This document shows, piece after piece, positions 1 through 11,887 of a stretch of DNA of 64,000 bases. The position numbers and the translations under genes are program-made. The notes under the pieces are model-generated. The model saw only the letters and a program-made list of their open reading frames with translations, made no database searches and had not been told where the DNA came from. Source of the stretch: Meloidogyne chitwoodi (lineage: Eukaryota > Nematoda > Chromadorea > Rhabditida > Meloidogynidae); contig JACZZP010000018.1 in NCBI GenBank assembly GCA_015183035.1, forward strand, positions 558,001 through 622,000. The letters run 5' to 3'. Every line of letters begins with the position of its first letter. Within the stretch, counting starts at the first letter, position 1.

Positions 1-335
1 GTGGGCGTGCCTCTCCTGTGCTCGTTCATTGTACTAATGGTATGAAAAATTAAAGTAAATTTAATTTATAATTTTCAATCTTTTTTAGGGAGTGGGCGTA
101 CCGGAACATACATTATGATTGACATGACAGCAAAACGAATTAATAAAGGTTATTTATTTAAATTTTTTAATTTATTTCTATTTTTATAGGCGTAAAAGAA
201 TTAAATATAGCTGCTTCATTGGAGCATTTGCGTGACCAACGAATGAAAATGGTTGAAAATGAACAACAATTTAAATGTGTGTTTAGTTGTATAGCAGATG
301 AAGTTTCATTGTTATTAAAAGGAATTCAACAATGA
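1..335 (+). CDS. ida-1: IA-2/phogrin-type receptor tyrosine phosphatase-like protein, 3' end (partial)
   Basis: This is the last part of a receptor-type tyrosine phosphatase domain; the gene begins before the window. Exons are 1-39, 89-148 and 190-335, joined across two 41-49 bp introns. The joined frame reads VHCTNGSGRTGTYIMIDM, the phosphatase loop, then GVKELNIAASLEHLRDQR and a stop after LLLKGIQQ. Loop, downstream helix and short tail match the IA-2/phogrin family, whose members are catalytically dead phosphatases of dense-core vesicles involved in neuropeptide and insulin-like secretion. The loop residue after HC-T is Asn where active enzymes usually have Ala and IA-2 has Asp, consistent with a pseudophosphatase. 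The ida-1 name is family-based; other receptor phosphatases do not share this C-terminal block. Confidence 0.9.
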
Positions 336-852
336 AAAAATATTAAAAAAGAAAGAAAAATATTAAAGAGAGAAAAGGCAAAATATAAAATTAAAAAAAA
401 ATTATTTTAATTAAATATTAATATTTTAAATAAATAAATTCCCCCCTGCTTATATTTGCATAAAAAGAGATGTGTTACTTTTTGCATGAATAAATAAAGA
501 TATTTTTTTTTATTAAATTTTCTTGTTTGAAAGATTAAGCTTTTTTATATACTTGGCAAAAAATTTTAGAAAAAAGCCGAAATTAAAAGAATTGTTATGA
601 CATTATTTTAATGACCCAAATGTAACAGTATTAACTTTTGTTGTTTTGATATTTTCTTTTGAGAATATTACATAATGTCTAACTTTATTGAGAATTACAT
701 AATATCTAATTTTAAAATGTAATTGACATTATGATACTTTTTGAATTAATGTAATCATTTTTTGACTTTTTTTCTTAATTTTTATAAGTTTTGTGTTCAT
801 TTATAATTTTACTTTTAGTTGTGTTTATCTAAAAATATTTGAAAGAAGAAAA
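336..852. other. Intergenic stretch between ida-1 and rpn-10, with a copied repeat
   Basis: No gene is visible. AT-rich 3' flank of ida-1 with AATAAA-like signals near 430-500. About 600-715 is a repeat that recurs at about 2785-3060, where it is interrupted by a GC-rich insertion. A near-duplicate phrase (GAGAATTACATAAT) lies in tandem at about 661-714. Confidence 0.5.
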
Positions 853-2541
853 ATGTCTCAAGAGAGTACAATGATTTGGTATAAAATTAATAGTTTTTTA
901 AATAATATCTTTTCATTCAAAGTATTGACAATTCTGAATGGATGCGAAATGGTGATCTTCCACCAACTCGATTTAATTGTCAACAAGAAGCTGTCTTTGC
1001 TCTTGTTCATTATAAACTTCGCATTAATCCTGAAAATGCTGTTGGACTAATTTCTCTTGCAAAGTATTTTTTTAATTTTATTGGGTTTGATTTTTTCTTC
1101 AGTTCTGTGATCTTTTGATATTTTTTAAGTTTCTCAAATGTTTTTGGGGTCAAAAGTTTCTCTTAATTAAAAAATTTACAGTCGCGTTGAAGTCCTAAAT
1201 TCATTGTTGACTGATGATCGAAAACTTACGGCCCGTCTGCACAGTTTAGAGATTAACGTAAGCAAAAAATTTATTTAAATCATTGATTTAATGTTTTATT
1301 TTTAGGGAAAAACAAAAATATTTTCTGGAATAAAAACTGCTTATTTGGCTTTAAAGCATCGTAAAAATCGTAACCACAGAATGCGAATAATTGTTTTTGT
1401 TGGAAGTCCTTTGGATCAACTTTTAGCTGAAAAGGATGCTGTAAAAGAATTTTTTTTAATTTTTTACTTTTATTCTTTTTAGTTTCTCAAATTTGCCAAA
1501 AAATTAAAAAAGGAAAAGATTAATGCAGATTTTGTACTTTTTGGTGAAGCTATGGCTGAAAATAATCAAATTGTTTCTGATTTTGTTAATGCCTTGAATG
1601 GACCGTTAGTTTTCTTTTTTTTTAAATATTTTTATTTAAAATTTTGATTCTAGTGATGGGCAAGGCTCTCATCTTTTGGTTGTTCCTGCAGGTGATACAA
1701 AATTATATGACGCTATTCTTCGTTCACCAATTTGTGATGGAGCTGGTGCTGTGAACATGGGTGCGGGTGCTGAATTTGGTATAAATGAGGATGATGATCC
1801 TGAGCTTGCTATGGTTTTTATTTTAAATAATCTGGGATTAAAAAAGACTTATTTTTAGGCACTCCGTATCTCATTGGAAGAGCAACGTGTTAGACAACAA
1901 GGAGCAGGAGTGGATGTTCCTCCCGTAGTTGAGGAACAAGCTGTTGAAGGAAATAATGAAATGGATGTTGGGGAAGAAGGAGACTCTTCACCTGGAAAGA
2001 AGAAGGTACCACCAACAGCTTCTGTTAATCCACAATCGGCTGATGTTTCCGACAAGTCACAGGTTCCACCAATAAATTTTGAAGACATGACTGAAGAGGA
2101 ACAAATGGCTTATGCTCTTCAAATGTCTGTCGATCATGGTTTGAAATTTTATTTATTTAGAATAGTTTTTTAATTTCTTGTCTAATTTATTTTCAGTTAG
2201 TGAAAGCCAACAACCAAGTCGTTCACGTTCTCCTTCAATGGCTACACCTGCACCAACACCAATGGAAACTGAAGAGGATGGTGGAACTGAGAAAGCAGGC
2301 GCTGGTGTTGTTGGTGATTTGTTGAATGATCCGGTTAGAATTTTAAAAAAAAATATTGTCTTTTTTGAGTATAAATTAATATAATTTATTATTATTATTT
2401 TAGGCTCGTCTGCAACAATTAGTTGATCAAAGAGGTAAACAATCTCGAGATGATAAGAAAAAGACAGACAGAGATGCTGGGAAATCTGAAGACGACCAAG
2501 AAAAAGATAAAGAAAAGGGACAAGATAAACAGAAAAAATGA
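853..2541 (+). CDS. rpn-10: 26S proteasome ubiquitin receptor RPN10/PSMD4
   Basis: Nine exons (853-878, 923-1063, 1182-1257, 1306-1440, 1483-1604, 1654-1813, 1859-2138, 2197-2333, 2404-2541) join in frame to 404 codons. The N-terminal 190 residues form the VWA domain of RPN10, starting [20 protein letters not shown]. It is followed by two ubiquitin-interacting motifs: [16 protein letters not shown], and [13 protein letters not shown] some 75 residues later. The tail is Lys/Asp/Glu-rich and ends QKQKK. RPN10 sits in the 19S regulatory particle and captures polyubiquitinated substrates. The ATG at 853 was chosen because it gives the family's N-terminus. The first intron is only 44 bp. The linker between the two UIMs is rich in Pro, Ser and Glu and is poorly conserved in the family. 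Confidence 0.96.
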
Positions 2542-3220
2542 AAAATGATTATGTTTTTTGGTATGGGGATTTATTAGAATATTTTTTGTGTTGCACTTTT
2601 GTGTATTTTTATAATAAATTTAAAAATGAATTTTTTTTAAATATAAATAGTTGTCAAATTCAAATATATTTTTAATGTAAATTTTGCTTTAAAGATTTTG
2701 ATTTACCAAACCGAAAATTCGATTTAAAAAATTAACAATTAAAATGTTTTTAAACAAAACTCGATAGATTAAGATTTTTTATAACTTTTTAATGACCTAA
2801 AAGTAGAGGCCGGAATTTTGGAAAAATCGGGTCCGGGTTCTTGAAATATGAAATGACCGGCCGCCGGCCGGGGCCCGAAAAAGGTAAACCCGGAATTCCG
2901 GGTCCCGATTTCAACCCGGTGACTCCGAAAAAACCGGGTAAGGGGCCCGGGAAACGGGGCCGGTCCCGGACCCGTTCCGACCTCTACCTAAAAGTATCAT
3001 GCTATTCTTTTGATGTTTTGATATTTATTCTTCGTGATATTACAAAATATCTAATGTTAGAATGGAATTTCCTCTTTTTTATTTTATCATTTTTAAAACT
3101 TCATTTTTTCTCTCATTATTTTATCAATTTAATGATATTATTTTATGTTAAATTTATGTAATAATTGTGATAAACCTTAAATATTTTAAATTTAAGGTTA
3201 AGTAATAAAACAAATTTTAA
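2542..3220. other. Intergenic stretch between rpn-10 and the next gene
   Basis: 3' flank of rpn-10 with a polyadenylation-like AATAAA near 2610. A degenerate repeat shared with 600-715 carries the GC-rich foldback insertion annotated at 2806-2985. No coding signal is credible; the open frame through the insertion is a by-product of its lack of stops. Confidence 0.5.
2806..2985. mobile_element. GC-rich foldback (MITE-like) insertion with 11-bp direct repeats
   Basis: A 180-bp island of very high GC in an AT-rich background, full of self-complementary CCGG/GGGCCC runs. It is bounded by the identical 11-bp direct repeat ACCTAAAAGTA (2795-2805 and 2986-2996). Its ends are imperfect inverted repeats (GAGGCCGG and CCGACCTC). 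A related copy of the surrounding repeat at about 600-715 lacks the insertion. No transposase is present. The superfamily cannot be assigned from this sequence. Confidence 0.7.
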
Positions 3221-4150
3221 ATGGCTGGTGCAAGAACACCAAGTTTACCGTCTGGGAGCGCGTCGGAATCTGAACCTGGTGACCCAATTGATCCGCCATC
3301 TTACTTTGGAGACATTTCTCTCGCTGATCTTATTGCCCACATTGAGGACTTCAAACATGGATTTCGAGTTTTGACTGTAAGATGGTTAGAGTAAAAAATT
3401 AAATTGAATTTTAGTTGACTTCTGAGGCTTTTTTATGTCGCCCACTAGTGATATATTCTCGACGTCGAGCGAATAGGAATGAAATTCCATATTTGAATAT
3501 GCGTGTAGACTCGGCAGTACAAGAGTGCGAGCGTATCGAAGTGGATCGTATTAATGCTTTGCGTCGAAGTGGAGTTTATGTAAATCAGCATAGATCTCCA
3601 CCCAAAAAAGCTCACAGGGTCGGAAAGAGGATTCATTTTGTGGTAATTTTCTATTTTTCTAAAATTTAAAGATGTGATGGATTGGGAAAAGATCTAAAAA
3701 AATTATTTCGTATTGAGTTTTGTTAAAAAAAATCCTGGGAAGCTTAGGACCTATAAACAAGATTTTCCGTTGGTTTTTTTTAATGATTTTGCCATTTTTA
3801 ATCCAATAAATCAAAATTTTCCTTAAAAATAAGAAATTCGTTTCAAATTGATGAATTTTTTTGGAGTCCAAATCATAAATATTTTCTTATTTTATAGGCT
3901 ACTATTGAGGACGACGACTATTCAGCTCTAACCGTGAAGGTGATTCATTACTTATTTTTGACCTTTTTAAGAAAAAATTTGAAACTTTCTTTAGCTACAT
4001 AAGGAATGGAATATTCTCGATTTTTATAGAATTGTCCATTTTCTTGTAAAATTATTCTTATGTATTATCGATAAAACATTACAAGGATTTTATTAACATT
4101 ATATAAACATTTTTCAGTGGCGTCTACGTGATGATAATGTTCAAGTCTAG
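3221..4150 (+). CDS. Unrecognised protein, about 177 aa, four exons
   Basis: Exons 3221-3376, 3415-3642, 3898-3939 and 4118-4150 are all phase-0 and splice at GT..AG to a continuous frame. The start ATG follows TTTTAA and is the first in frame. The product begins MAGARTPSLPSGSASESEPG, a low-complexity N-terminus. A possible conserved core includes SLADLIAHIEDFKHGF, then an Arg-rich stretch (YSRRRANRNEIPYLNMR), a basic segment (PPKKAHRVGKRIHFV) and an acidic end. There is no signal peptide or membrane segment, and I do not recognise the family. Four clean phase-0 junctions support it being a real gene. Confidence 0.7.
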
Positions 4151-4383
4151 TTGCAACAAAAGAAATTGAAGATTTGCATTGACCTAATTTATAAAAATAT
4201 ATTAAATTTATTTTTTCAAAATTTGTCTTTCTTAAGGGATTATAAATATGTATTTTACTTAAAAACTTATAAAATTGTTTAATTAACTGTTTAATACCTG
4301 TTTGCTTTATTAACTTTTTTACACAAATGTTTTTATTTTCTTTTAAATTACTATTGGAAACTTATTTTTTTAGCCTGGACATC

Positions 4384-7300
4384 ATGGCTTTGCGTGGTAT
4401 CCGCATTTATGGTTCTACACAAAGTTCAGGCGATTATTCTGTACTTTTAGAGGCCACAAACAATGAAAAATTTCTTTTATGTCAATCTGGTGGATTAGAT
4501 TTAATTAGTAAAGAATTGGCAACTTTATTGAAATCTAATGGTTATCAAATGGTTTTGGATGGATTTGCTTCTCTTGGAATTTTGCAATTGGGTGGAGGTT
4601 TGTGAGCCTTTCTATAAAGATTTATTGACCTTTTTATACTTATTTTTCTCATTCTGTACTTGTATAACGTCTGAAAAACCGAAAGTTTTTTGGTCAAGGC
4701 TATAAGATAACGAGTTCTATTGAAAACAATTGTAGAACGGAATTTTTAAATCGTGTACCCTGTATTTAATTTATTGAACTGAGCCAGATCCAAACTTCAG
4801 GAAAATTTCATTCCCAGAAAAATGCTCAAAAAGGTCTGTGACTTGACTTTGGGTACAAATAAGCAATCGATCACCACTCTTTTTTCTCTTAATTTAATTA
4901 TTTTTTATGTGTTACTTGAAGAAATTACTACTTTTTTAGGCGATGATTATCTCGTTTTAATTACTGGTGTCCTTTCTGTTGGTCAAATTTACAATTCTGA
5001 CATTGTTTGTTTTACATATATATGATTAATTAATTGATTCATTTTTTTAGTTCAAAATTTCAAATGTAAAATTTGTTTCTTTAATTCGAAAAGAGAATGA
5101 ACCATCTGACCAAAGAATTATTGAGGTTTATATTTTACAATTATTTTTGTACTAAAAAAGACTTTTTTAGCTTCAAAGATTTCTCTCTTCTGGAACTTTT
5201 TATTTTTCCACATCTCCAAATCGTGACACAACTTTTGATTTAACTGTTTCATCTCAAAGAAAAAAATTATTTGACAAAAATGAAGATGACTTTCGCTTTT
5301 TTTGGTATTTCTTATAAAAATTTAGAATGGGGGATTTTATTTGTTTTTGTATTTTCTGTATTTCCAAGGATCTTGGATTATGTTTTTAGTATTTTTGAGA
5401 TTTATGGGGACTAAAGACAGTTTTCCAATATTTTAAGAATATCCCTCTTAAATCTTTAATTTTTTCAGGAATAGAAATTTATCATTTCCATTGGAAAGAT
5501 TTGGAATTGACCCAACTGATTGGATTGTTCGTTGTTTATGTGGTTCTATTTTAATAAGAACTATTTATTTAGGTCATAGGACGGCAAAGGTTTTTTAAAT
5601 TTAAATAAATAAAAACATTTTTTTAATTTAAAGATTATGCTTATTTCAAGATTGAGTTTTGAACATGTTGGAACTCGTTTTAATGTTAGAGGAATAAATG
5701 TAAAAAAGTTTATGTTTTTTATTTGGAATTATTTTTCTATTTATACTTTTTTTTAAATTTATATTAATTTTAAGGATGATGGAAATGTTGCCAATTTTGT
5801 TGAAACAGAACAGGTTTAAAAAATTTAAGAAAATTTTTCATTCTTGTTCAAATTTGTGTTGTCTAAAACATTTTTTGGACTCGTTTCTTAGCCCACGAAA
5901 TTTTTATGGGTCTTCCCCAATTCACTCATTTCACCCAATTATTCCCTTTCTTTTAAAAGATGATCTGTTGTTGGAAATATTTGCCCTGAATCGGTCATAA
6001 GTATTTTAATTTTATTTTTTTAGATTGTAATTTTTGATAAACAAGAATGTTCATTTCTTCAAATTCGTGGATCGGTTTATATTTAATATTTTATCATTGA
6101 ATATTTAATAATATTTTTTTAGATTCCATTATTTTGGGAACAACCAGGTATAAATGTTGGTGCACATACAGTCAAAATGAGACCATTAGAACTTTCTTTG
6201 GTTGCATTAGAAAAGTATTTTTATTTTATATTTTTAAAAATAATTTATTTTAAAGACATTTTGTCCAATTAAAAAAATTTTATGGAAAAATTTTAATTGT
6301 AAATTTGCTTGGTTCAAAAAAGGGTGAATTGGCACTTTCTACTGCATTTCAAGTATTTTTTTTATAATTTATTCCGTATACTCGAGATAATATATCCATT
6401 AATAAAAATGATATATTAAATGTGTGGGGTGTGGTTCAGTGGTTGTGTTCTAGGTTTTGGGTCCATTTCTATGGTTGTTCTATCCGATTAACTATTAAAC
6501 AATTTTTCTGCAACATTAACATGATAAATTTGTTTTTTTAAAAAAAGTCAGCATTAAAATCTTCTTCACATTTTGATATAAAAATTGTTTCATTTGATTA
6601 TCATGCTGAAGTTAAAAATTCTAAAGAAAATTTGAAACGTTTGGTTAAACAAATTGCTTCTTTTATTGATGATTGTGAATTCTTTTATCAAGATAATGAA
6701 ATTATTTTGAGGTTTTCTTTTTTCCTTTATTTTTATTTTATTTTTTAAGACGACAAGGAGGTGTAATTAGGACAAATTGTCTTGATAATCTTGATAGGAC
6801 AAACAGTGTTCAAACGGTTTTTTTCTATTTATTTTTTATTGTTTAAATTAATTTAAAAAGATTTTTTATTTAAAAATTTCTTTTAGAATATTTTAGGCGA
6901 TTTTTTATCGAAAAAAGAAAAATTTTCTTTTTTAAATTATTAAAAATATATTTTTTATAATTTAGTTGATTGGAATGAGAGCACTATTTTCTCAATTAAC
7001 TTGTCTTGGTGTAGAGAAGATTAAATCAAATATAATTGTTCGTTGTGAAGAATTAGTTAAAGATATGTGGCAAAAGAATGGTGATCAATGTAGTATAATT
7101 TATGCTGGAACTGGAGCTCTTGAAGGAAAATCTAAGGTTTTTTATTTAATTAGATTTTTTCTTTAAAATAGAAAAGAACCCTCTTTGTCTTTATCTCTTT
7201 GCTCAAATTTGTGTGTTATATTTGTTATAATACTCCCTTATATTTTCATACTTTTATGTACTTAAAGGGTAGTTTAATAGAATATTTTTAATGTAAAAGG

Positions 7301-10300
7301 TGTTTCTAAAAGAGTATTTACTGTTTTATTAATTTTACTTGGATTATTTATTAAAAAGAGCCTTTAGAAAATAATAAAATAATTTTTCTTTTTTTTTAAA
7401 GTTAAGAGATGCTAGTCGTTCAATTGTCCGAACAATTCAAAATAATTTAATGGATTCATCAAAACAAGAAGCTTTTGATTTAATTTTATTTGGACGATTA
7501 TTATCTGATTTTAATTTTCTTAAAATTTGTCAGATTTTTCCTTCTTCATTTTTGAGAGGTTTTCTTTTTTAAATTAATTTAAATTTATTATTTTTTTAAT
7601 TTTTTCAGCTTCATCCTCCTACTTTTTCGGTTTTATTTTAATTTTTTTAATTAATTTTTATTAATTTTATATTTAAAGAATGTCCAAATTTGGATGCTTT
7701 TGTTGAAAGAGAAAAAGAATTTTGTGTTTCAATTCCTTTAAAAATTTTTTGTGGAACTTGGAATGTTAATGGAGGAAAAAATTTAAATAATGTAGCATTT
7801 AAAGAAGGAGGAGAAAAAGGAAATTTACTTTCTTCTTGGATTTTTCCAACAAATTTATGTAAGGAGAGAGGTTTTTTTTTAATTTAATTATTTTAAAATA
7901 TTTTATTTAATTTTATTTATTTAGTTAATAATAAAGAATTAATAAATTATGATTTAATAGCAATTGGTTTTGAAGAAATTGTTGATTTAAATACAAATAA
8001 TTTAGTTAAAGCAAGTAAAACAAATCAAAGAAATTGGCGTGATAGTTTAAAAAAAACTATTGAAAATTTTCAAAAAGAAAATTTTGGAAATAATTTTGAA
8101 GAAAATAATAATAATAATTTTGTTGTCTTGTGTTGTGAACAATTGGTAAGTAACAGGAAAAGGTTTTTTTTAATTTTTAAAATTAATGTTAATTAATAAT
8201 ATGTATATTTTAGTGTTCTCGGGATAATTATTCAAATTCTGCCTATTTTTCGGTTCTTCATTTTTCTATTTTTTTATCTCTAAATTATTCCAAAATTAAT
8301 AAATTCCTCAAAAAATAGTCTTTTTTTGTTTTTTTTATTTTTTGCTTCATTTCCCCCAAAAATGTATATAAATAATAATAAAGTTTTTCTTTTTTATATT
8401 TCTTTGCTCAATAGAACACGGGGGGAATGTATATATTTTAGGTATATATATATTAATTTTTATGATTCATATACACTTTTATTGGACTTATAAATATATA
8501 CATATTATTATTTTTTGAGCTTTTTACTTTTTTGATTAAAATATATTTTAATTTTTAAAAAAGGTTGGAATTTGTTTAATAATTTTTGTTCGTTCTTCTC
8601 TTTTATCTTTAATAAAAGATTTGGCAATTGAGGAAATTAAAACAGGAATGGGAGGAACTACAGGAAATAAAGGGTCTATAGCTTTTCGTTTAACAATTAA
8701 TGCAACTTCTATTTGTTTTGTTTGTTCACATTTTGCTGCTGGACAAAATGAAATTGTTGCAAGAAATAATGATTTTAATTCTACAGTTAAAAGAATTCGT
8801 TTCCCTATGGTTTGAAATTTTTTTTTTTAAATTAATTTTAATTTTTTTAAAAATTAAAATTTTGATTTGTGTCTGTTTGGCCTTTTAAATATTTTAAAAT
8901 ATTTTTTAATTTAGTTTAACTCTTTTTATTGAGTAGGTCAGTATTAAGTATTTCTGGTTTAGTGGTTTAATTGAGTATTTAAAAAAATAATTTATTTAAA
9001 TAAATTAATTTAATAAAAAGACAATGATGATAGACTGGAACCAAAATTTTAATAATGAGGAATTTTATTTATTTCCAGTCAATCTGCTGCCATCCTTCTG
9101 AGTCTGAAGAATTCTTTTTTTGATAAAAAAAGAATTTTTTTAATTTTTTAAAATTAATTATCTTTAAATATTATTTAAAATATAATTTTTAAATAATAAT
9201 TTAATTTTTTAAGGGTCGAACTTTATTTGATCATGACATTATTTTTTGGTTGGGTGATTTTAATTATCGAATATCCCTTTCCGGTAATTAATTAATTTTT
9301 TTTTAATTTTAAATATATTTTTTTTTCTAAAATTCATTAAAGGTGATGAAGTAAAAAAAGCAATAAATTTAAATAATTGTGCTTTAATTTCTGAATATGA
9401 CCAATTATTACAACAACAAAATTTGGGAAATGTAAAAAAAATTAAATTAAAAAAAAATTTAATTTTTTTTAAGATTTTTACAAATTTCTTTGAAGGAAAA
9501 CTTAATTTTCTTCCAACATATAAATATGATACTTTTAGTGATGATTATGATACTTCAGATAAATGCAGGTTTTTTTTTAATTATATTTAATTTTTATTTA
9601 ATTTTTTATTAAAGAATTCCAGCATGGACAGATCGTGTCCTTTGGATGGATAAAAACAATTTGGTTAAATTAATTCAGTTAGTTTTTGTTTTAATTTTAT
9701 TAGAATTAGGGATTATTTAAATATTTTAAATAATTATATTAGACTATTTAAAATCTGATCCTTATTTTAGGGGTTTAGTGACTTGTTTTTTCATTAAAAT
9801 TTAAAAATAATCATGTAATAAAATAAGGATTGGGTTCACAAATAATTTTTATCTATTTTTATAAATAAATGTTATATAATAAGAGAAAAATTAAAGTTTG
9901 TCCATCGAGCGGGTTCGAACCTGCGACTTCTCTTTCTTTGCCCTTTGCCTTTTTTTAATTAAAAAATATTTAAAAATTTTTTTTCAATTTTTAGTTATGG
10001 CAGATCTGAAATAAAAACTTCTGATCATCGTCCAGTTTTTGCTATATTTGAAGTTAATTCATTAAAATTTGATTTTGAAAAAGCTGAGCCTGTAATTAAA
10101 GATATTATTCTGTTTGTTTTTTTTTTAATTTTTATTTTATTAAATTTTTTTTTAAAGTTCAATTGGTCCTCCAAATTGTTCTGTTCAGTGCTTTATTTCA
10201 AATAATAATTCTTTTAATAATGTTTTTCCAAAACAATTGTGCAATGAAATTTTTTCTAAACTTTGTGAACTTGGCTCTGTTCCACAACTTTCAAAGTTTT

Positions 10301-11284
10301 TTTATTTTATTTTTTTTTAATTAGTTTGATTTATTGAGAAAAGTTTATTTAAATTTGTGAATTTTATATTTTTGGATTAAATTTAGAATTTTGTAAGAAA
10401 TTAAGTTTAATTATTTATTTCCTTTTTGCGCCTTGTAGTCATCCAAATGTACAAAAAAAAATAAAAAAATCAATCAAATTTTCTTTAAATATTCAAAGAG
10501 TAATTTAAAAAAAAAAATTTTCAAAATTTATAAAATTCACGAACTTTTATAAAAAATTTTTCTTGTGATTTTTTGTTTGATTTATTAAATTAATTATTTT
10601 TTAATTATTTAAAAAATAAAATTAATTAAATTTTATTTTAATTTTATTAATTTTATTTTAAAGATTAGAAGGAAAATATTTATTTATAATTTTTAAAACT
10701 GGAATGGATGCTTTAGCAGCATTAAGTTTAGATGGATTAATTCTTTCAAGTGGACAAGAATTAAAAGTAAAACTTAAAGAAGAAATAATTGAAGAAGAAG
10801 AAAAAAAAGAAGAAGAATGGTCTGATAAAATTATTAAAAATATTAATTTAGCATTGGAAAAATCAAAAAAAGAAGAAGGAGAATATTTAAAAATTATCAA
10901 ATCTTTTAATAAATTGTCTCAAGAAGAAGATGAAGAAATTGATGAATTGGTTAATTTAGCTGAAGGTTTTTTTATTATAATTTTTATTTCAAGGTATCAA
11001 TTAATTTTAAAATTATTTCAAAATAGCAAAAAAAAAAGCAAAAAACACGAATTTTGTTAAAAATTAAAAATTTCTTTTTAACATTAAAAAGTTGGGGGAA
11101 ATGTGAATTTATGTAATAAATTTAATTACAAAAAATTTAATTTTATATTTTAATTTAAATAGATGATGAAATTAGTGGTAGTAGTAATAGTAAACAAAAA
11201 CGTTCAGGAAGTTTAACTCCAATATTTGATCAAACTGTTGAAGATGATTTTTCTTTAATTAATATTTCTGGTGTGCCAAAATAA
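4384..11284 (+). CDS. unc-26: Synaptojanin (Sac1 phosphatase + inositol 5-phosphatase)
   Basis: Twenty-six exons join in frame to about 1,062 codons. Order: N-terminal SAC domain ([14 protein letters not shown]...), with the CX5R catalytic motif in [15 protein letters not shown] at 6770-6813. Next is the inositol-5-phosphatase domain, with [12 protein letters not shown] (7748-7783), [41 protein letters not shown] and [12 protein letters not shown]. An RRM-like (DUF1866) segment follows, from [12 protein letters not shown] to [14 protein letters not shown]. The protein dephosphorylates PI(4,5)P2 to uncoat endocytic vesicles at synapses. Each family motif lies in frame across the junctions. It ends (GVPK) soon after the RRM-like part, so the long proline-rich tail of many synaptojanins is missing or very short. 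The 21-nt exon 7609-7629 is optional, since skipping it keeps the frame. Intron 9678-9994 holds a tRNA-like element. Confidence 0.96.
9899..9950 (-). repeat. tRNA-like B-box fragment in a unc-26 intron
   Basis: On the minus strand it contains GCAGGTTCGAACCCGC, a near-perfect polymerase III B box with a TTCGAAC loop. No convincing cloverleaf or 7-bp acceptor stem can be drawn, so it is called tRNA-derived rather than a tRNA gene. Confidence 0.4.
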
Positions 11285-11887
11285 TTATTGAGTGTTTTAA
11301 AGTGAAGAAAAGGTTTTAATTAAAATTTTATATACTCACTGATTCTTATCATTTTTTTAAAATATTCTTAAAGAAAAATACTTAAAAAGACTATATATAC
11401 TTAAATTTTCCTTTTATTATAATTAAACTTTATAAGATTTTGCAACTTTTTTAATTGTTTAACCTTTAGTGTAGTTGGATGTGTCTGTGTTTGAGCATGT
11501 GAGGTAGTGGGTTCGAATCCTGGTGGTGAAAAATAATTTTTATTTTGACTTTTTACTTTAAAAATGCTTTAGATATTTAAATAAAATAATAAAAAGGGTT
11601 GCAAAATTTTATTTTTATGGTTCTATAAATATTAAATAATATTAGTCAAATCCCAAATAATACATACATATAATCACCCGATGATCTCTTTTTTGACTTT
11701 TATACATTCCGAGATTCTTTTTATTTAAAGACGAGTATGTATAAATATAAAATTAAATGTTTTTTTAATTTATCAATTATTGTAAAAATTGTTCTTTAAT
11801 ACTTTTTTTGTTCAATTAATTTTTAAATTTTTTTTCAGCTTTTTTAGCAATGTTTAGATTTAGTTAATTTATTCTCTTTATTTTAAT
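11285..11887. other. Intergenic stretch between unc-26 and ina-1
   Basis: AT-rich, with no gene seen apart from the tRNA-like element at 11461-11530. Inverted copies of a 15-16 bp sequence (TATAAGATTTTGCAAC at about 11431; GTTGCAAAATTTTAT at about 11599) bracket that element. Confidence 0.5.
11461..11530 (+). repeat. tRNA-like element (A box + B box) between genes
   Basis: Contains an A-box-like TAGTGTAGTTGG and, about 40 bases later, a B box GGGTTCGAATCC. The T-arm pairs over about 4 bp (GTGGG against CCTGG with wobbles), but an acceptor stem is not evident. It shares A- and B-box wording with elements at 16013 and 32341, suggesting one tRNA-derived family. Confidence 0.45.

Noticed and set aside
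2841..3161. 106-codon frame through the GC-rich insertion
   Set aside because: GC-rich repeats lack stop codons by chance; the product is a Gly/Pro/Lys artefact running into AT-rich sequence.
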